Origin: Helopsaltes ochotensis
Taxonomy: Eukaryota > Chordata > Aves > Passeriformes > Locustellidae
Length of the DNA stretch: 64,000 nucleotides
Direction of reading: 5' to 3'
Assembly: GCA_013400155.1 (NCBI GenBank)
Contig: VXBM01001975.1
Location: 1-64,000, forward strand
Part shown: piece by piece, positions 36,401-47,895 of the stretch
Layout: every line of letters begins with the position of its first letter
How positions within the stretch are numbered: position 1 is the stretch's first letter
Program-made: the position numbers and the translations under genes
Notes under the pieces: generated by a model
Told to the model about the DNA's origin: nothing
The model's database searches: none
What the model saw: only the letters and a program-made list of their open reading frames with translations

Positions 36401-38398
36401 TGCTCACTTTCTGCAAGTTGCACTTGCAGTTTAACCACCTTCGCTCCCTTTCTCTCACAGCTGCTTATGTGCAAAGGCTCTGCTCACCATTAATCCCAAG
36501 TGTGATGGGCTTTGTAAAAGTGGCAGTGCAGAAGCCTTGAGAGGACTCTCTGGGACGACTTGGATTTTGTAAGGCTGCCTTCAGGACAGTTCTTTCTCCT
36601 TAAGAAGTTCATCATTCTGTCAGGAAAGGCACAGAGACGAGTGGGGCCAGATCCTTTGGCTGGATTAAAGCTTTAATCTTTGAACTACTTGAATGTGCCA
36701 TAATTTATGCCATACCAAAGCTCCTAAATTATGTCTAAAGTAGCTCTATCCTCCTAGATTCTCTTTAGTTTGAATGTTTCTCATTAAAAATGATGGAACA
36801 TGAACCACTGTTATTGAATACTCATTTTTCTCACCAACAGGAAAACCTCAACACTTCTGTGCATGAAACACTCGATGAGATGGCAGGTTTTGGCTTTTTC
36901 CAGTGTGAACCTGCCACGGCTGATTCAAGCAAGGACATCCAGGATCTGCACAGATCTCCATCATTGCTGATGCTACTTGGATTTTACGTGTGACTGTGAG
37001 GACAAATTTCAGAAGTAGAGCTTCACATTATGTCATGACAGCTCTGCAGCCAAATGCTGCTGGTAAAAATCAATTTAATACCATGGAACTACTTATATCC
37101 AAGTATAAAGGCCTTCAGCAAAGGAAAATGGTAAATTAAGCACCTTTGCTCAGATTTTACTTCCATATTCCCAGGGTCTTTAAAGCTGGGATTTGTGTGA
37201 AGCATATGTGAAGAAAGAATCTTGGGGGCTGAGAAATCTTGCAGGGCAGTAGAAATAGTTGTCATAGTAATTGTCTTCCACATATGTAGAGTTCATTAGG
37301 TGGCCTATTAATTGCTGGTGCCAGTATAACAGAGGCAAGAGAGTGAAAAACTGTCAGTCTGTCTGAAAGGGCAGTCAAAGAGAAGGAAAATAAATACCTC
37401 CAAAGCATCACAAAATGTTCAGAAAAGGTATGTGTCCAGGGGAGGAGAAGGTTTCAATAAAATTATGACTTTAGCTCTGGAAAATAATTCAGTTAGAGCA
37501 CAAGTGGTTGTCATAAAAATTGTGTATATTAGGAAAAACCACTGTTGTCTGTTTCAAAATAGGAATAATACCTTCTAAGCATCTCAAATGTCAGGTTTTA
37601 TTTAATAAACGTGGGCAAGAAATGTGCTATATAACCACATGATGTTTGTGGAATGTTACTACATATATAAAAAAATGCTGTAAACATAAGGGGCTTTGTG
37701 TGTGTGTTTCTGTTAGAAACCCACTCTGTCCTCTGAGAAAGTTTATCATGGAAAAGTCAAGATAGGTTACAATAGAATGCCATAAAGTCGAGTTCTGCAA
37801 GATGTCACAGAGCATTCTGTCTCGCCATCACAAGGACTGCAAGTTCCCTGAAACAGTCACTTGAGCACTTTGCAGGAGATAAGTTCTCCTTACATCCTTA
37901 ACGTTTTTAGAAACAGTAAATGAACGTGTATTTCCATGGACAAATGGCTCAGACAACACAGCTGACGGTGTTTGGGGTTTATGTGGGACAGCAGGATAGA
38001 TGAGTTCACTTTATGGAAAAGGTAGGAAAAATGTGAAATTCTGGAAGGGCTCATCTTGCACAGGAGATGGATGGGAGATAACAGTGAGCAGCTGATGGCG
38101 TTTGGGTTTCCTACTAATTGCAGCTGCAGGCAGGCTGGAAAACTGCTGCTTTTGCACGTGCATTGAGGAACACACATATGTACATTTTTGTCTCAGTTAC
38201 TAGGTAGGTGTTAACAAAACAGCTGAACCATGTATGAAATTGTTTTTTGTCTATTTTTGGTTCTCCCTTGTACAAGGTCTGCACATTCTGTTCTGTACGC
38301 TGCCGACGTTTCAGCTGTGGCTCTCGGTGCAGCTCACACTTCTCTTCTGAAAGCTCCGCCAGTATTGTACCACTGCTGCCAGGAGGTCCTAAATGGGA

Positions 38399-38457
38399 AA
38401 CAAAACAAAACAAAACCAATAAATCAACGGTGATAAAAAACAACAACAACAACAACA
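38399..38457. repeat. (CAAAA)n and (CAA)n microsatellite patch
   Basis: About four CAAAA units at 38399-38418, then about 20 bp of other sequence, then five CAA units at 38441-38456. A similar but longer mixture is found at 52977-53126. Confidence 0.85.
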
Positions 38458-40847
38458 TAACAAGCAAGAGCACTCTTCTCTCTCCATCTTGCAAAACAAA
38501 ATCCTTCAGGCATGATTTATTAGTAAAGGCAACTATGGACAGTTAATAATGTACATCTGGATCTAATGAACAAATGCACAGCCAAAATGTCTTTTTCTTT
38601 TTTTTTTCTTCCCCAGAGTTTAAGTGAAGCAATTCATCTGTACTTTAACAAAAGCTTTTATTTCCACATGAAGAGGTGGGCAGCCATTCAATCAGACATG
38701 ATTAAGAATGTTTCAGTCAGTTAAATTGCCCAATATTTTCACATTACCTTGAAAAAAATAGAGAAGGACATGTGTGTGCCTTTTTGACGTAAGAAAGTGT
38801 GAGTCTCTACCTGTAAGGTGTGTAATATATATAAATTTATGTACAAATATTTATTATTCTTTTATACACAGAAAAAATAATACCTTTGCATTAACATGAA
38901 ACCTCACAATGAATCAGGATCATAAATAATAGAAAGTGCATGTGGAACGAAAATTCTGGGAAATTCTTTACTCACCTCTGTAGTCTTCTGGGCAGAAAAG
39001 CTCATTTTGGGAGCAGATGCTCATGTCTCCTGAAGTTTTGCAGTGGCTGTTCGCTGCTTTCAGCTGGCAGTGAGGGTTTTCAGCAATGCCCTCAGTCCTG
39101 AATTGCCCAGATTTTGATCCATGAGCAAGTGTAGAAATGGATGGACACATTCTTGGGGACAAAGCTCATTAAGAATTTCTCTCAAGCATCTGTACAATAT
39201 TTCAGTGCCTCTAAGTGATGCAAGCCAGTGGAACTACTGGCACGTTTAAAGTAAAACACGTGCGTGATTGCCTAGAGAACTGGAATCCATATTTTTAATT
39301 CTGTTTAACAGTGATTTAACTCTTAGTGTTATACAACTATCAGTCTGCTTTTCTTTTACTCCTGTTTTTTTTTTATATTGGAAGCAGGTCTTGATCTTTT
39401 TTAAAGGAGCTTTTGAGCTAGTTTAACATCACTACTGAGTAGCACAGCAGACTCCACAAGCACTGTTGTGGAGTTTTTCCAATTAATTTGGGATTTCCAG
39501 TTAAATACAGGTGTCACAATTTAACATATGAATAATTCATAGACCATCACACAGCAATATTTCAGTGGAGACGTTTCTTAAGAAAATTTTAAAAAAGAGT
39601 CAAACATATGCAAACATTTACAGGATTTTTAGCAGCAAGTGGCTGAAGAAAAGCTGAAAAACTGCAAATAAAGCAACTTAGCTGATGGGTGTTTAAGTTC
39701 TTGAATAGCAGCTGGTGACTTCTTCCTACTCAGAGAAAGTTTACTGACTTAGTTACAGCTTCACATTCATTTTTGTTTCTGAAAATCCCTTACAACAGGA
39801 GAGCAATGGTCTCTGAAGGAGATGGACTGAATCAGTAATTTTTTTCTTGTTCTGGAACTTAAACTGACATATCTTTTCATGCAAGAAATTCTGTTGCATC
39901 TTGCAACTGAGGAAAATGAGACATATTTGTGTTGGTAATTGGCATGACTCTTCTTGCATGTTATTAATTTTCTGTGAAGAATAAATCTTTAGGTTAAGAA
40001 GAGCTAGTTAAAAGTTCTTTCATGCTTTTGGTTTAGCTTCCACACGTTGTGAAGTGGCCAGATATGATAATTGAAATTAAGAGAAGTGGTAATATAATGA
40101 GATATTTGTATCCATCTGCATAAAAAGATTAATTGGTTAAATATTCACTTCCCTGTCTTTATTCTCTCTAAGTCCTCCCCAGAGGTGACACACAAGACCA
40201 AGAATGATTCAGTGGTCTGATAAGGGGAATTCTGCGTGCCTCCAGCCAGTCTTCCTTTGTGAGCCAGTAACTAAAATGGGTTGCATTTGGGCACTATATT
40301 TAGTTTTGCCCATAATTTATTATCTGATCTTGGCTGGCACCCAAATCTATTTTTTTTTAACACACAGTTTTTTTGGTACATTGAAAAAACCTGCAATCTA
40401 GCTTTCCCTGCCACCCAAAATGAAACTAAACCTATGAGTAGTATTTAAGAGGAGCTACTACCACTCAAATGGCTGTGCCTGGAGAAGTCTTCCTTGTTCC
40501 CAGACTGACATTCTATGGAATTTCCTTGGGTTATATTTTGCTTCCTTTATCATATAGCTCAGTGACTGAGATATGAATATCTCAGGAAAATGTCAGATAC
40601 TTATGAAATATCAGATCCACGTCTTATTTGAAGCACATGAAGGTGCTGAAATGCTGCAATAGGTAGGATGTGGCAACTGCTCAGGCATCTGCTGATCATG
40701 AAATCATCCAATGCTCTCGTGGAAGTTGATTTATAGTGAATCCCCAAAAACATGCAACACACAGTTGCAACACTTTGTATTACTCTTTATTTAATAACCA
40801 GAAAGAAAAAGCCAATGATTTTAGAGATGAAGGGACTCCTTTTTATT

Positions 40848-40864
40848 AAAAAAAAAAAAAAAAA
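40848..40864. repeat. Poly(A) run, 17 A
   Basis: Seventeen consecutive A on the plus strand, preceded by TTTTTATT. I could not identify a retroposed gene upstream or target-site duplications around it. Confidence 0.88.
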
Positions 40865-41670
40865 GAATCTTTTGCATCATTTTCAGTTTTGATTGCTTGA
40901 AGGACTAAATTAAGAATGGCAGGTATTTTACTGGGGGCTCAGCTGATGGTATATCTGGAGATGTAATGAAGCACTGAAGTATTCTTTCCCCTGGGGGGTG
41001 AGAGTTGCAATACCTTACTTCTCTCATGCCTGACAGCTGAACGGCTTTTTTAAATAATGGCAGGAAGTCCAGAGCTTTTCCACATTCTCCTTTCCTTTCA
41101 GCATGCCGGATGCCCTGGCACCAGAGAGCCTTTGAAACCTTCGCATGTTTCTCCAGCACCTGATGGTGATTGTTTGACTGGAGATTTATGGCTGGCCTGC
41201 CATAGCTTCCAAAGAGCTGAAGTTACAGAAGCTTGCAGTGGATTCCTTGGAGCGGTGGTGCTATTGTCATCTGATGGCTGCTGAGCAGTAAAATGAGGTG
41301 GTAATTTCTGCATTCCAGTGGTGGAGAGCCTCTACCACCAAAAACACCAACAGGACTCAAATAAGAAGCGGTTTAGAGATCTTATCTTCCGGATGTGTTT
41401 TGTGTATGTTTGGGCTCTAACCACATCAGTGGCACTGCTGGCATAAATGGAATATCTCCTCTGACAGTTTATCACAGGCATAGGAACTTCCAGGATGGAG
41501 ATTCAGTTACTTACCTCTGGGGAAAAGCTGCCAAGAAACCATGACCAGGGGAAAAAAGCGACTTCCACTCCTGCTCCCATCCCATCAGCACTGAGAAGGA
41601 CTAACAAAGCCAATAGGTTAATGGGGGGCATTCCTAAAAAGTGTTTGTGGCCTGAGTAGTGTTTTCTTCC

Positions 41671-42105
41671 ACAGAATGTCAGAATCACAGAGTAGCTGAG
41701 GTTGTCTAGTCCAGTCTCTTGCTCAGGCAGAGCCAGCTAGAGCAGGTTGCTAAGGACCTTGTCCATCTGGATTTTGAAAATGTCCAAGGATGGAGACCCA
41801 ACCAGCTCTCTGCAAAATCTGTGCCACTGTTTGAACACCATCACAGCAGAAGAGATTTTTCTTCTGTCCAGAAGGAGCCTTCTGTGTTTCAGTTTTTGCC
41901 CACTGTCTCTTGGCCTGACCCTGGGCACCAGAGTGAAGAATCTGGGCCTGTCTTCTTTGCTCCATTAGGTGTTGATGAGATCCCTTGGGCCTTCTCTCCT
42001 CCAGGCTGATCAATTCCAATTCTCTCAGCCTCTCACAGGAAAAATGCTTCAGCCCCTTCACCATCTCTTTTGGAGGCCATGGTTGCTCCAGCATGATGAA
42101 GGTCT
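41671..42105 (-). mobile_element. CR1 LINE fragment, longest in the window, 5'-truncated
   Basis: On the plus strand this begins with degenerate CR1 terminal repeats (CAGAATGTCAGAATCACAGA). It continues through CTCTTGCTCAGGCAGAGCCA, TCTGTGTTTCAGTTTTTGCC and TCTCTCCTCCAGGCTGATCA, the reverse complement of the 3' end of avian CR1. The copy is about 435 bp, reading from 42105 down to 41671. About 65 bp at the low-coordinate end is 3' untranslated region; the rest is the C-terminal part of ORF2. Its 5' side stops abruptly near 42105, the usual CR1 truncation. No target-site duplication is evident, as is normal for CR1. It is a fossil and cannot be active. Confidence 0.95.
41737..42094 (-). pseudogene. 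Frame-broken remnant of CR1 ORF2 C-terminus
   Basis: On the minus strand from 42094, one frame shows MVKGLKHFSCERLRELELIS, matching the CR1 reverse-transcriptase C-terminal pattern '(I/V)KGLEHLSYEERLRELGLFSLEKRR'. It then drifts out of frame. A second minus frame (41737-41928) resumes the family order with GQKLKHRR, FKQWHRFCRELVGSPSLDIF and DKVLSNLL, followed by a stop at the expected place. At least one indel between about 41930 and 41990 therefore separates the two halves. The reverse-transcriptase and endonuclease domains upstream are absent. The frames on the opposite strand (41719-42009, 41747-41968) are shadows of this remnant. Confidence 0.9.
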
Positions 42106-45100
42106 AAAATCACACATAAAGCTCTAAAACACCCCCTTTTCTGTCCCCTTGTTGCCTCCTCATCCACTGTTCTTAAGAAACAAGCAGTAAGGGAGAGCCA
42201 AGGAAAAAAATTCTTTATAGGAATGACTTCATATCTAATGCTCAGAAATTGAAGATTTAATTCCTGCTTGCTCCTTTAGAACCACGATACAACATTTAAA
42301 GCAACACTGCAAAATTAGGAAACAAGTGTTTCTGCCAATGTAAATAAAAGGGGAGATAAAGTTGGAGATGATTGATGGCTGTTGGAAGGAGAAGCTGCTA
42401 CAGATACCTGAAAGAAGAGCCATCAAGCTTTATTAACCAAGACATAGAAATATCTCATCAGGCATAAAGCTCCCTGATGTAATAACAGTGAAAAAGAAAC
42501 ATTTATTCCAGAGATGGAATTAGTTCAACATCTGAACAATATTTTCAAACTGTGTGAAATACTCTCTCAGTAGTGATTCTTCCTCTCATTAGCCTCTTAC
42601 TTGTCATTCTTTTTATTACTATCATCATCAGTGTCCCTGTTCAGAGGTAAATCTGTACTGATAGTAATTCTCTGACAAGTAAGTAAAGGATTTATGTGGA
42701 AAAGGGAGGAATTAGGAAAATCCCTTGGCAGCAAATGTCTTTTTCTTTTTTTTTTCCTTAAAAATAGAAAAAAAAGGAGAACAGTGGAATTACACTGTTA
42801 AACAACCACCCCAAATCTGGGCAAAGACGGAGTATGATTTATTTTGTGAAATGCTAATAAGTAATAAGCTAGGAAAAAAGAGATTAGGAATGTCTTTGAC
42901 TATATTAAATTATGTTATTAGGTATTGAATTATCTCCTTGAAATTGTTAGGAAGAGTACATATGCAGATTTTGAGTGCCTTACGTTCCAGAAATATAGAA
43001 TATTCTAGCATAGTCCTATGCATCAAAGTTTTCTTTTTTTTTATACTGAGACACCCAACCCAAACCTTAAAAATAATTTTCACTTTAAAGCTTTTTGCAG
43101 TTTAGCAGGTTTTACGGAGAGGAATGTTTCACTGCTGTTTTATGAGTCCCTAAAAGTGTTTTATAGGACAATTTTGAACTAAAGCATCTTCAATAAAGAA
43201 TAAAATAATGAGTTTTCAGGATCAAAAGTCTACAAATAATAGCTACTTCTACCATGGCTGTAAACAGGTTTAATGTATCAATTGTGAACGTAGTCATAAT
43301 ACAGACCAGTCAGTAAAAGAGGAAATCTTTTACTTTTTCATCGTCAAAAAGAGTAAAAGCTTCTTTTCCATAGATTTTGACTCCTGTTTTCTCTCTTCAC
43401 TCCTATTTAAGGGGATAGAAGCTGCTTTATTAATTGCTCTTAGAGAAACAGAGTAGGGTTGCCACAATGATCCCCTCAAAGATCTATTGAAACATAATTT
43501 GTGACTAATATATCCAATTATTTGCTCAGCTACAGCCATGACAGTTCCAACCTCTTGTGTTGCCTAAAATTTGTGACTTTAATAGTGCTACAGATTAAAT
43601 TTAAATATTCATTTTGATACCAATTCTATATATGCTAGCAAAAAATATCATTAGATCATAGCTATGGAAAGAATTAAAAAGGAGATATATATTTATAAAA
43701 AAGTCCTACATCACTCCTTAAAATATTTTAAAAATTTAAAAAGAATTGTAAAAAATATGTTAAAAAATTAACCAAGCAACAAATGACTTCCTTTATCTTC
43801 TTCTGGTGACCTCCACATAGAGTGTAATAAGTTCCTGAATGCCTGTGGTAAGATTCTGAAGAATGATTTTTTAAAAAATCAAAGGAAAAGAATATCCACC
43901 ATTATAACTATTTGTACCTTTTACAAGGATATCTATAGAACTCTAAAAACTTATTCTCCACTACATTCTACAGAAACATCTTGAGAATGGATATTTGATT
44001 TACATTTCTACATGTATTTATATGTGTTTGTTCATATACATATTTGTGTGTCTATGTGTATTTATGCATTGCCTTGTGGGTTTGCACTGGAACTTATTTG
44101 TTTTAAGAGATTAAATACTCACACAATAGTCATGAAAGCCTTATTGTGGACTCACTTGCCATCTGTTCAGGGCAAGTGACTTCCAAGAGAAAGCAGAGGG
44201 TAGCATGGAAAAGGTTTATTGTATAAGAAACATTGCATTTTATTAATCATATGAGCAGTATTCCTTTGTTTAGAGCTTTAGTACACAATATAAGAGATTA
44301 GTTGAGTATAGAACCTATTATAGATCCACAAGATAAAATAACTGGTTTTCCCATTTTGTCCACTGTAGACAATTGCACTTTTTCATATTTTTTCCTCGAA
44401 TAGGTACATTTTCCTCTAGAATCCTGACATGCTAGAGATTTCCTTCAAGCATATGGAATCTTGTTTCTCCAATTCATCTCTCTGCTGCATGAAAAAAGTA
44501 ATCTTTCATTCCAAGGAGAGCTTTTCTGTGAAGAAGTAAGTCCTCTGTCTGCTCATCTGAGCAGATAGAAAACCCATGATGTGAGCGATTTGTATGATAA
44601 ACAGTATTTGGAATGAAAAATTTAATGAGCACAGATATTATCAGAGTTGCTCTTTAGCCCCAAGGGAAGATTAATGGCATGTGTTCTGTATTTCACAATA
44701 CACTTTTCGAGAACTCCTAATTAATGGAAAAGACTTCCATTCTCAGAAATACGCAGTGCTTGCTCTTGAGTAAGGTTTTGCGTAAAACTAACGAGATTTG
44801 AATAATTATTACTTGGCTGTCACTTTGAAGCTATTTGGATGACCTCAGCTGGTTACTTCATGCATTCAGTACTTATTGTTTCGAAGCCTTTGCTATCTTC
44901 AGGCAGCCTTCCATAGCTGAGGATACCTTAAAAACAAGGTGAAAAGCAAGATATGTAGACAAACAGCAATGTTTTGCTGTCTATATCTAACAACCCTGCT
45001 TTTGTACAGGGGCAGTAGGCATTGGGTGTTGAGTTCAGAACAGCCTGTAGCACTCTCTTTGCTAAGTAAGCCCAAGATCATCAAATGGTCCTCTGTCATG

Positions 45101-47077
45101 CATTCCTTCAGGAACAGTTTGCATTTGTTCACTGTTGGGTTGTTTTCCCCTTACCACCAGAGTCATGTTGTTTTAGATCATATCTTTTTTCTGAATAAGC
45201 ACAACATTACCAAACGTTCCTCTTTATTAGGGGTTCTGAGAACGTGTAGATTGCAGTAACAAATAAGAGGGTTTTTTAAATACAACAACAGAGAGTGAAG
45301 AGGTGGGATGAGTTAGAACAAATCCGTGCCACTGACAACAGAAATAAAGATGTGGGAGCTCAATTCAGGCAGACACTGTAAAAGCATGAGACAAAGCTGT
45401 TATAAAGGTCCTCTCCTAATCCATGGTTCCCTTTGCTTTTGAATAAAACCTATGAAAGAAATGGGAAAAACAGCCCACAAACTACCACCTAGAAATATAT
45501 TTTAGGCCAAAGCAACAGGGTAAGATTCCATTTTTTCTTTCATGTTTGAAGAGCAGGATTTTCCTTAATTACTTTCAACAGAGCTCTTAAAATCTCTACT
45601 TACATTTTTAATAAGATAGCTTCTTTTGCTTTAATGTGACAAATCCATCTAAGATTAATCAGAGTGTTGTAGTTCATGGCATTAAATTAGGGTGTATTTA
45701 TTTCCCTGGTAATGCAGTACGACAGTGAGAAGATCTACAAGTTACTCCTTGCCTTGACTGGTGTTTTAGTACACTCAACAAACTCCACTAAAAAAGGTCA
45801 TCTAACTCTCATCCTGAAAGCCCTCTTACCTGTCATTGGTGGTGAAGAAGTTCAGAAAAGTTACTCTAAAACGTTCTTGCCTATTTCTAGGCTTTTCGAA
45901 CAAATTTGGCAAAACATAGTCAGAAGATATTGAGGCCAAAGTGGCTCACGTTAAACAGACCTTATTTCACGGTGCCTACTCATTTTGAAAAGTCCTTCAA
46001 CCACGAGGAATTCCACAGAAGGGAAGTGCTTTGTCAGGAATTATGTCTGCTTAAGACAGCTGCAACCCTGACTTTTGATAGCTCAGGCACAGCATCAGTC
46101 ACTACCTGGATACCAGTTAACTGGAATTGTCCACAAATCCAAACACTGCAAATCAAATTGGTGTGTGCAGGCACATGTGAACAAGCAAAAATGGGTTCAC
46201 CCCAAACAGTTTAAAAGTTAACAATTTTTTCCCTCAGTTAAACCACTTATCTGTGGCCCCTGTGTTTGGGTGAGTCATGCTCTGGGAGCTGCTCAGAGAA
46301 GATTAGAAAATGCTAAACCTTTACAACATATTCCTTTATTTATTCTGAACAATATTCTTTTATGGATGCACCACACGCAGGCTTCAGGGAGAAAAGATGG
46401 TGTGAGTGAACACTACAGCTGTGGGGCATACAGAGTTTTCAGGCAGATTGTATGGTGACAGACTGTCATATCCCACAGTGGCAATTCCACGTAAATAAAG
46501 TATGACAGACAAGTTGCCAGTGTGTATCTTCAGGAGAACCATGATAAGTTTAATCTTCTCTCCTACTATATCCTATTCCCGAGCCACTGCCTGTAAAATA
46601 GCAGCAGCAGCACAGAGAACCATTAAACTACAGCAGTGTAACAAGAATCTCTTTCATGAACTTGAAAGGGTGCTGCTAGCCACATAATTCCTCAAACAAT
46701 AGCTTTCTGTAAATAATTATCACAGCTACTCCCAGACTAGTAGAAGAAACAGAGGGTTAGAGAGCAAGATAGGATTGAAATGCCTTTATCCTCACATTTT
46801 CAGAAAGAAAATTTGGAGGTCTATCAATCCTCAAATGGAATGAAATTGATGCTTGAAAAACAGGGTTTTCTTGTTACGGAAGAAGTTCTCACTTTCCTAA
46901 AGATATACCTTTTGGAAACTAAAGCTGGAAAAGGCCTCCTACATGTGTCAGGCTCCTCTTTGGTGCAAAAAGAGAGGTAGCCAACCTGTGGCCATGCATT
47001 GCCCCTTGGCATCCTGCTGGCTGTCTTTTCAGTGGTACTCTTGGAAGAGACTGATCATTGCCTGGTCTCTGCCCTGG
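42106..47077. other. AT-rich unique sequence, no gene seen
   Basis: No gene is supported. 43600-43780 is strongly AT-rich (many AAAATATTT-like words) and 43990-44070 is a TATGTGTATTT-like mixed stretch. Open frames at 44939-45259, 45712-45933, 45906-46214 and 46270-46458 plus occur in succession but in unrelated frames and without recognisable domains. Confidence 0.55.
43660..43775. repeat. AT-rich low-complexity patch
   Basis: Long stretches of A and T with few G or C, including ATATATATTTATAAAAAAG and TTAAAATATTTTAAAAATTT. No periodic unit is clear. Confidence 0.75.
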
Positions 47078-47082
47078 GGCTC
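47078..47082. repeat. Target-site duplication GGCTC, left copy
   Basis: GGCTC directly precedes the TG end of the LTR at 47083, and the same five bases directly follow the CA end at 47890 (47891-47895). Five-base duplications are typical of ERVL-type integration. A five-base match could be chance, but both copies abut TG/CA ends. Confidence 0.65.
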
Positions 47083-47155
47083 TGAATGGCCTTTGATGCC
47101 TTGGGAAGGCTGACCTGGAACAGAGACTGGACAGAGAAAGAGAATAAAGTAGATG

Positions 47156-47161
47156 TTTATT
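47156..47161 (-). terminator. LTR poly(A) signal AATAAA
   Basis: TTTATT on the plus strand reads AATAAA on the minus strand, about 75 bp before the 3' end of the LTR. This is where the R/U5 junction would be expected. Confidence 0.6.
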
Positions 47162-47270
47162 GAAAGGCCTTTAAGGGTACACCTTGGGCAGGACAAGAGC
47201 CTGGCCAGGGCTACACCCAAGGTGGAACCAAAATGGTCATAAAATGGATGCCCAGTCATGAGGTCTCACA

Positions 47271-47278
47271 TTTTTATA
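47271..47278 (-). promoter_or_regulatory. LTR TATA box
   Basis: TTTTTATA on the plus strand reads TATAAAAA on the minus strand. Its place about 110-120 bp upstream of the AATAAA signal fits an LTR promoter, with transcription start predicted near 47240-47250. Activity is not shown. Confidence 0.5.
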
Positions 47279-47890
47279 AGTTTTGGTCCATTTTTTGTTT
47301 CAATTTACATGGAAAACATGGTCTATTTGCATAATTGTCCAATAACACCTTTGAGCTGTCACTGGAGGTCTCATCCTTCCTGTTTCTCTCTTCAGTCCAC
47401 TGTTGTTTATACTTTTGGACCTGAAAGTTGTCCTTGGTCTTCACCAGGAAAAGGATTTCTTCTACTCTGTGAGGAGAGCTCACTAAAACTTAATATGAGG
47501 CTCAGAACTGCACCCCTAGGCAGCACAGAATCTGAAAAAACATGAAAGCTAAAACTCAAGGCATTGTTTCCCTCCTTTAGAGACTTGACAAGGTCTTTTC
47601 CTTGTTGAGTCTCCATTCTAAATATCTCCTAATAATAGATATTCAATAACAGATAAGTATCTAACAATAGTAAACAGCTAACAATAATAAATGGGCTGCA
47701 CGTGGGGGATGAATCAAAGTTAAACAGACTGTCTGGCAGGAGGCAGACCCACCCGGGAGCTGCTCTTGGCCACCAGTCACTGCAGTGTGACAGCAGGAGC
47801 AGAGGAATCTTGCAAAGCTGTGAACTACCCCTCTGAGACCCAAAAACACCTTTATAATAACCCTGGGTTTCCACCACCCCCTGCCGTGCA

Positions 47891-47895
47891 GGCTC
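47891..47895. repeat. Target-site duplication GGCTC, right copy
   Basis: This matches 47078-47082 exactly and directly follows the CA terminus of the LTR. Confidence 0.65.

Larger units (their letters stand above)
33452..41670. other. Unique noncoding sequence with A/C and A/T low-complexity patches
   Basis: No gene is supported. Items seen: a 14-A run at 33529-33542; a 16-bp perfect palindrome at 36663-36678 (GATTAAAGCTTTAATC); an A/C-rich microsatellite patch at 38399-38457; a strong splice-acceptor-like sequence ending at 38616; a 17-A run at 40848-40864; and a bulged hairpin (TGGTGG/CCACCA arms) at 41319-41340. Short frames such as 38114-38494 minus (126 codons) and 33573-33794 plus look like chance. 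Confidence 0.55.
47083..47890 (-). mobile_element. Solo long terminal repeat of an endogenous retrovirus
   Basis: An 808-bp segment starts with TG and ends with CA on the plus strand, is flanked by GGCTC on both sides, and has no retroviral internal region on either side. That is the signature of a solo LTR left by recombination between two LTRs. In minus orientation the internal signals fall in the right order. U3 runs from 47890 down. A TATAAAAA box (plus positions 47271-47278) comes next, then an AATAAA poly(A) signal (plus 47156-47161) about 115 nt downstream, then a short U5 ending at 47083. The text around 47150-47280 resembles LTRs I recall from songbird genomes, and the 5-bp duplication favours an ERVL-like group. 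The family name is not assignable by eye. It carries no gene; all open frames across it are noise. Boundaries are less certain than the element itself. Confidence 0.75.

Noticed and set aside
36663..36678. 16-bp perfect palindrome GATTAAAGCTTTAATC
   Set aside because: About one such palindrome is expected by chance in 64 kb, and no other structure surrounds it.
38588..42755. Shared AAATGTCTTTTTCTTTTTTT text at about 38586 and 42733
   Set aside because: The similarity is confined to a T-rich low-complexity tract and does not extend into flanks, so it is not evidence of duplication.
45712..45933. 73-codon plus frame with protein-like composition
   Set aside because: No recognised family. Neighbouring open frames are in other phases with no evidence of a shared exon structure.
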